A DNA stretch of 64,000 nucleotides. It comes from Thamnaconus septentrionalis (taxonomy: Eukaryota > Chordata > Actinopteri > Tetraodontiformes > Monacanthidae). Each line of letters starts with the position of its first letter. The first letter of the stretch is position 1. The stretch spans positions 846,629 through 910,628 of the forward strand of contig CM020505.1 in NCBI GenBank assembly GCA_009823395.1, given 5' to 3'. Of this stretch, positions 61,601 to 64,000 are shown in pieces. The notes below the pieces were generated by a model. It saw nothing but the letters and a program-made list of their open reading frames with translations. It did no database searches and was not told the DNA's origin. The position numbers were made by a program, and so were the translations under genes.

Positions 61601-62403
61601 GGAAATGTCTCATTTTAAAAAGAAGCCAAGATGTAGCATGAGGGTTTTTTCTTCTTCTTCTTCTTTTATTTTTTTAAGATGAGTCCCTTGCCATTATCCA
61701 GGTGACGGAGGCCAGCTGGTGTTACAGGAACCAGGTCTGGAGTCTTTTTCTCAGCACTGGGCACCGCTGGAGTGGCGACATGATCTGGCTCGCAACCGGC
61801 TGCAAACTTGATGTCAAAGAGGACCAGCTGCTGTCTAACGTGATGAAAGAGTTCCCCATTCAGGTGGGTTGACAAAGTGAAGGCTTCGTTAGCGGCAGTG
61901 AATACATCAACAAAATATATACACTACCAGTCAAACGTTTGGACACATACTTCTGATTTAATCATTTCTCTTTGCAAATTTTATATTTTAGATGATCTAT
62001 AATAGCCACCCTTCATATAAAATATATAGAACATAGTGTATGTGACGTGTCCCTATGACTAGGTGATCGATGGCTGGCCGTGCATATCAGAAAGCTTAAG
62101 ATGGACAGAAGAGTGTCCGCTCTATCTGATGGGGCAGTACACAGCTCTGCAGGTGGGTTTCTCCCTGCTGCAGGTCTCAATAACGACGTTACATACAGTC
62201 AGTACCTGAAGGACTTTCTTCCTTTTCTCTCTCAGGTTGGGCCTCATGCAGTTAACCTGGCTGGTGGACAAGCTGCCAGCATGAGAATTTCCAGAGACAT
62301 CATCCTGCGACTCAATCCAGACAATGCAGAGGCTGCGCAACTGACTGGCAAAGCAAAGACCGAAGAATACATTCAACAGATGAAAGGGCTGCTGTGGCTT
62401 TAG
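58688..62403 (+). CDS. FAD/NADPH-binding oxidoreductase resembling lysine/ornithine N-hydroxylases (597 codons)
   Basis: Nine exons: 58688-58901, 59343-59530, 59634-59849, 59997-60378, 60534-60667, 60754-60993, 61702-61863, 62063-62152, 62236-62403. Phases close to 597 codons plus stop. Motifs: FAD dinucleotide fold at the N-terminus (DVLIIGGGPHALTLASLL); WTALWESQFTALNIPHLRS; HVVMATGPTRAQTANIPSW; a second nucleotide fold (VMVVGGGLTSAHVVSIAL) for NADPH; MIWLATGCKLD; and the C-terminal block VGPHAVNLAGGQAASMRISR. This two-fold arrangement is that of the SidA/IucD/PvdA superfamily, which N-hydroxylates lysine or ornithine in microbial siderophore pathways. Substrate here is unknown. A lysine run (KKKKKK) sits at the end of exon 1. 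It is not OSGIN1/2, whose motifs differ. The intron 59850-59996 is 147 bp and stop-free in frame. Confidence 0.88.
60994..61701. mobile_element. intron with MITE-like insertion
   Basis: From about 61045 (GGGGTCCTGTTATGACAAAC) to about 61530 (AAAACCATTTAAAGGATGC) lies non-coding sequence with the look of a teleost non-autonomous element, including TGAGCACCTGGTCAATCACA. Terminal repeats were not proven. The remainder is ordinary intron. Confidence 0.35.
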
Positions 62404-62562
62404 CTTCAGCATCAAGTCTGCAAAAATCACATTATTTATGTATTTATTTTATAATTATTCTTTCTGTGTTTAGCTGTTTACTGTTGCCTTATTACATAGT
62501 GTTCCTGTAAAGTGTCATAGACTACTCAGAAAGGTGATTACAAATATAATTTATCATTATTA

Positions 62563-62608
<46 letters not shown>

Positions 62609-63400
62609 AAATGTAAGCTTTTCTTTCTTTCAATATAGGAAGGAAACTGTTATGATATCTATTGCAAATTATGGCAAATGTTGTGCAGTTTGCATCATTT
62701 TGACCTTAATTGTAAACCTGCAAAAATTTTAGAGGTTTATGAAGACAATGTTCATATTCATATTTGTGAATATTAGTGTTGTGCAGATCAATATTCAAGT
62801 TAGATACTGCCAGACTTGTCCAATATCAGAGCAATCGATATACTTAAATTATCGGCACCCCTCAGAGGCTATATCAACTTTTCAAGTTAAAGGTGCTGAA
62901 AAGTTTGGTGCTGTGCTCGTGGTGTCAATGTCCTTCAGTGTAAATATGCACTGTAGTTAACACAGAAAAGTTTTGTTTTTTTCAAAGGCAAGATGAGTTC
63001 TGAGAAAAAGTAAAAGAAAGACAGCTCAGACTGACTGGGAAAAACTGTAAACTTGCTATTCTTTCTCAACAATACCAAGCCATGTGAATCATTGTGTTGA
63101 CCGTTTGACTCACCCCCCTGTGACACAGTGACACTCAATCTAAGCTTAGATTGAGTGTCATTAGACCTTCAGCTGGATCACTTCAGTGGTATCACACTAC
63201 ACAGTATTGTCACATGCAATCGTGTGTATGTGTCCTGTAGTGTATACACAAATATGTTTAGGGTGCAGTGAATAAACAGACTCTGCTGGCTGATAATAAA
63301 ATAGCTGATATTCTTTAATATGCAGGTGTCTCATACTGTCTGCGGCCACGCCTTCGAAAATCCATCATGATTTTATTTATTTACTTTTATTTTTTTCTAA
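62404..63400. other. 3' region of the flavoprotein gene
   Basis: It holds (TTA)n at 62562-62607 and a possible AATAAA signal at about 63271. A 32-bp palindrome lies at 63129-63160. No ORF of interest. Confidence 0.55.
63129..63160. repeat. 32-bp perfect palindrome
   Basis: TGACACTCAATCTAAG is followed directly by its exact reverse complement, with no spacer; the centre is AAGCTT. Confidence 0.9.
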
Positions 63401-63419
63401 CAACGGGTTGCTTTTAATT

Positions 63420-63605
63420 TCAAGGCCTCGTGGGCTCCGCGTTAACCTCGCCCCCTTGCACTTCCGGTTCAAGGCTAATCATCCTACCGGGATATGCGAG
63501 AGCTCGACACAAACCAGCAGAAGCCATAGTGGGAAACGATATTGGACAATCATAAAAAACGAGTACAAGCATTGCTTCCTCCCGGCAGGTGTTCTTGCGC
63601 TCGCA
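63420..63605 (+). promoter_or_regulatory. CpG-rich 5' end of a neighbouring gene, possible non-coding first exon
   Basis: Sequence becomes CpG-rich at about 63420, with a GCACTTCCGGTTCAAGG stretch holding an ETS-type core. A strong donor GTAGGTG follows CGCTCGCAG at about 63606. No conserved peptide is readable. The gene itself would lie to the right of the window. Orientation is inferred from the donor. Confidence 0.35.
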
Positions 63606-63819
63606 GGTAGGTGATCGTATGTTCACACTGCCATTTTCATCGATGACAGCGCGCTGTTGCTTCAACTTCCAGCTCCTCCACAAACTGAAATGCTGCCACT
63701 TGCGATCACAAGTCTAATAAAAGTAACCTCCGCACATTTTGTTAACTACGGCGAGCTTGTGCGCACACAACAGCAAACGTCAACGTCCTTCCAACTAGAC
63801 AGGGGGCGTTTCTCCGGCG

Positions 63820-64000
63820 ATCATTGTCGATAAAGGAATAGCGCCGAGCCACCGTTTTTCAGTACTTCCTGGCAATCAGCTGATGTGTTCAGCTGAGCGG
63901 TCAGCTGATCCTTTAACTGCAGCTGCTGCTGCTGCCTCGCCTGCTCCAGCAGACCTCTAACCGTCACCACAGCCTCAGGTGACCCAAACAGCATTGCTTC
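63820..64000. promoter_or_regulatory. E-box cluster at the right edge
   Basis: CAGCTG occurs four times: near 63878, 63892, 63902 and 63920. A 57-codon minus-strand ORF starting MLFGSPEAVVTVRGLLEQA at about 63993 and ending at a TGA near 63825 overlaps it. It has no recognised homology. Either reading is uncertain. Confidence 0.25.

Noticed and set aside
58688..62403. Identification of the flavoprotein as OSGIN1/OSGIN2
   Set aside because: Known OSGIN motifs differ; the ATGP box, GGGLTSAH and VGPHAVNLAGG blocks fit the N-hydroxylase-type superfamily better.

Overview
This is vertebrate nuclear DNA, almost certainly from a teleost fish. It has multi-exon genes with GT-AG introns, abundant CA/GT and other microsatellites, a Tc1-like transposon, an RLE-type (R2-like) LINE remnant and several copies of a fish-type dispersed repeat with a GGAGCCTATCCCAGCTG-like core. 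I saw no rRNA, tRNA or CRISPR array. Species cannot be fixed from the sequence alone.

Layout. (1) 1-35,203, minus strand: the 5' part of an nhs gene (Nance-Horan syndrome, actin regulator). It has a start exon at 35 kb, a ~29 kb first intron full of simple repeats, then a cluster of nine small exons and cassettes between 5.6 and 2.5 kb, and a long exon that runs off the left edge. (2) 38,788-47,479, plus strand: a complete 18-exon ace2 gene whose exons sum to 805 codons plus stop. (3) 48,791-52,747, minus strand, tail-to-tail with ace2: a seven-exon gene whose exons sum to 361 codons plus stop. It joins an N-terminal PDZ domain to a C-terminal interleukin-1/18-type beta-trefoil, which is the most unusual coding feature here. 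(4) 53.4-58.0 kb: mobile DNA, namely a dispersed repeat, an R2-like LINE remnant with an intact C-terminal endonuclease region, and a broken Tc1/mariner element whose right end dissolves into a 118-bp TA repeat. (5) 58,688-62,403, plus strand: a complete nine-exon gene (597 codons plus stop) for an FAD/NADPH-binding protein of the microbial lysine/ornithine N-hydroxylase type. (6) 63.4-64.0 kb: CpG-rich sequence that looks like the 5' end of another gene.

The genes do not form a pathway. nhs and ace2 start about 3.6 kb apart and diverge; ace2 and the PDZ/cytokine-like gene converge with 1.3 kb between stop codons. The ace2 tail ends in a PDZ-ligand-like sequence and its neighbour carries a PDZ domain, which may be coincidence. 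All exon models come from reading splice sites and reading phases by eye. The phases close exactly for ace2, the PDZ/trefoil gene, the flavoprotein and the visible part of nhs.
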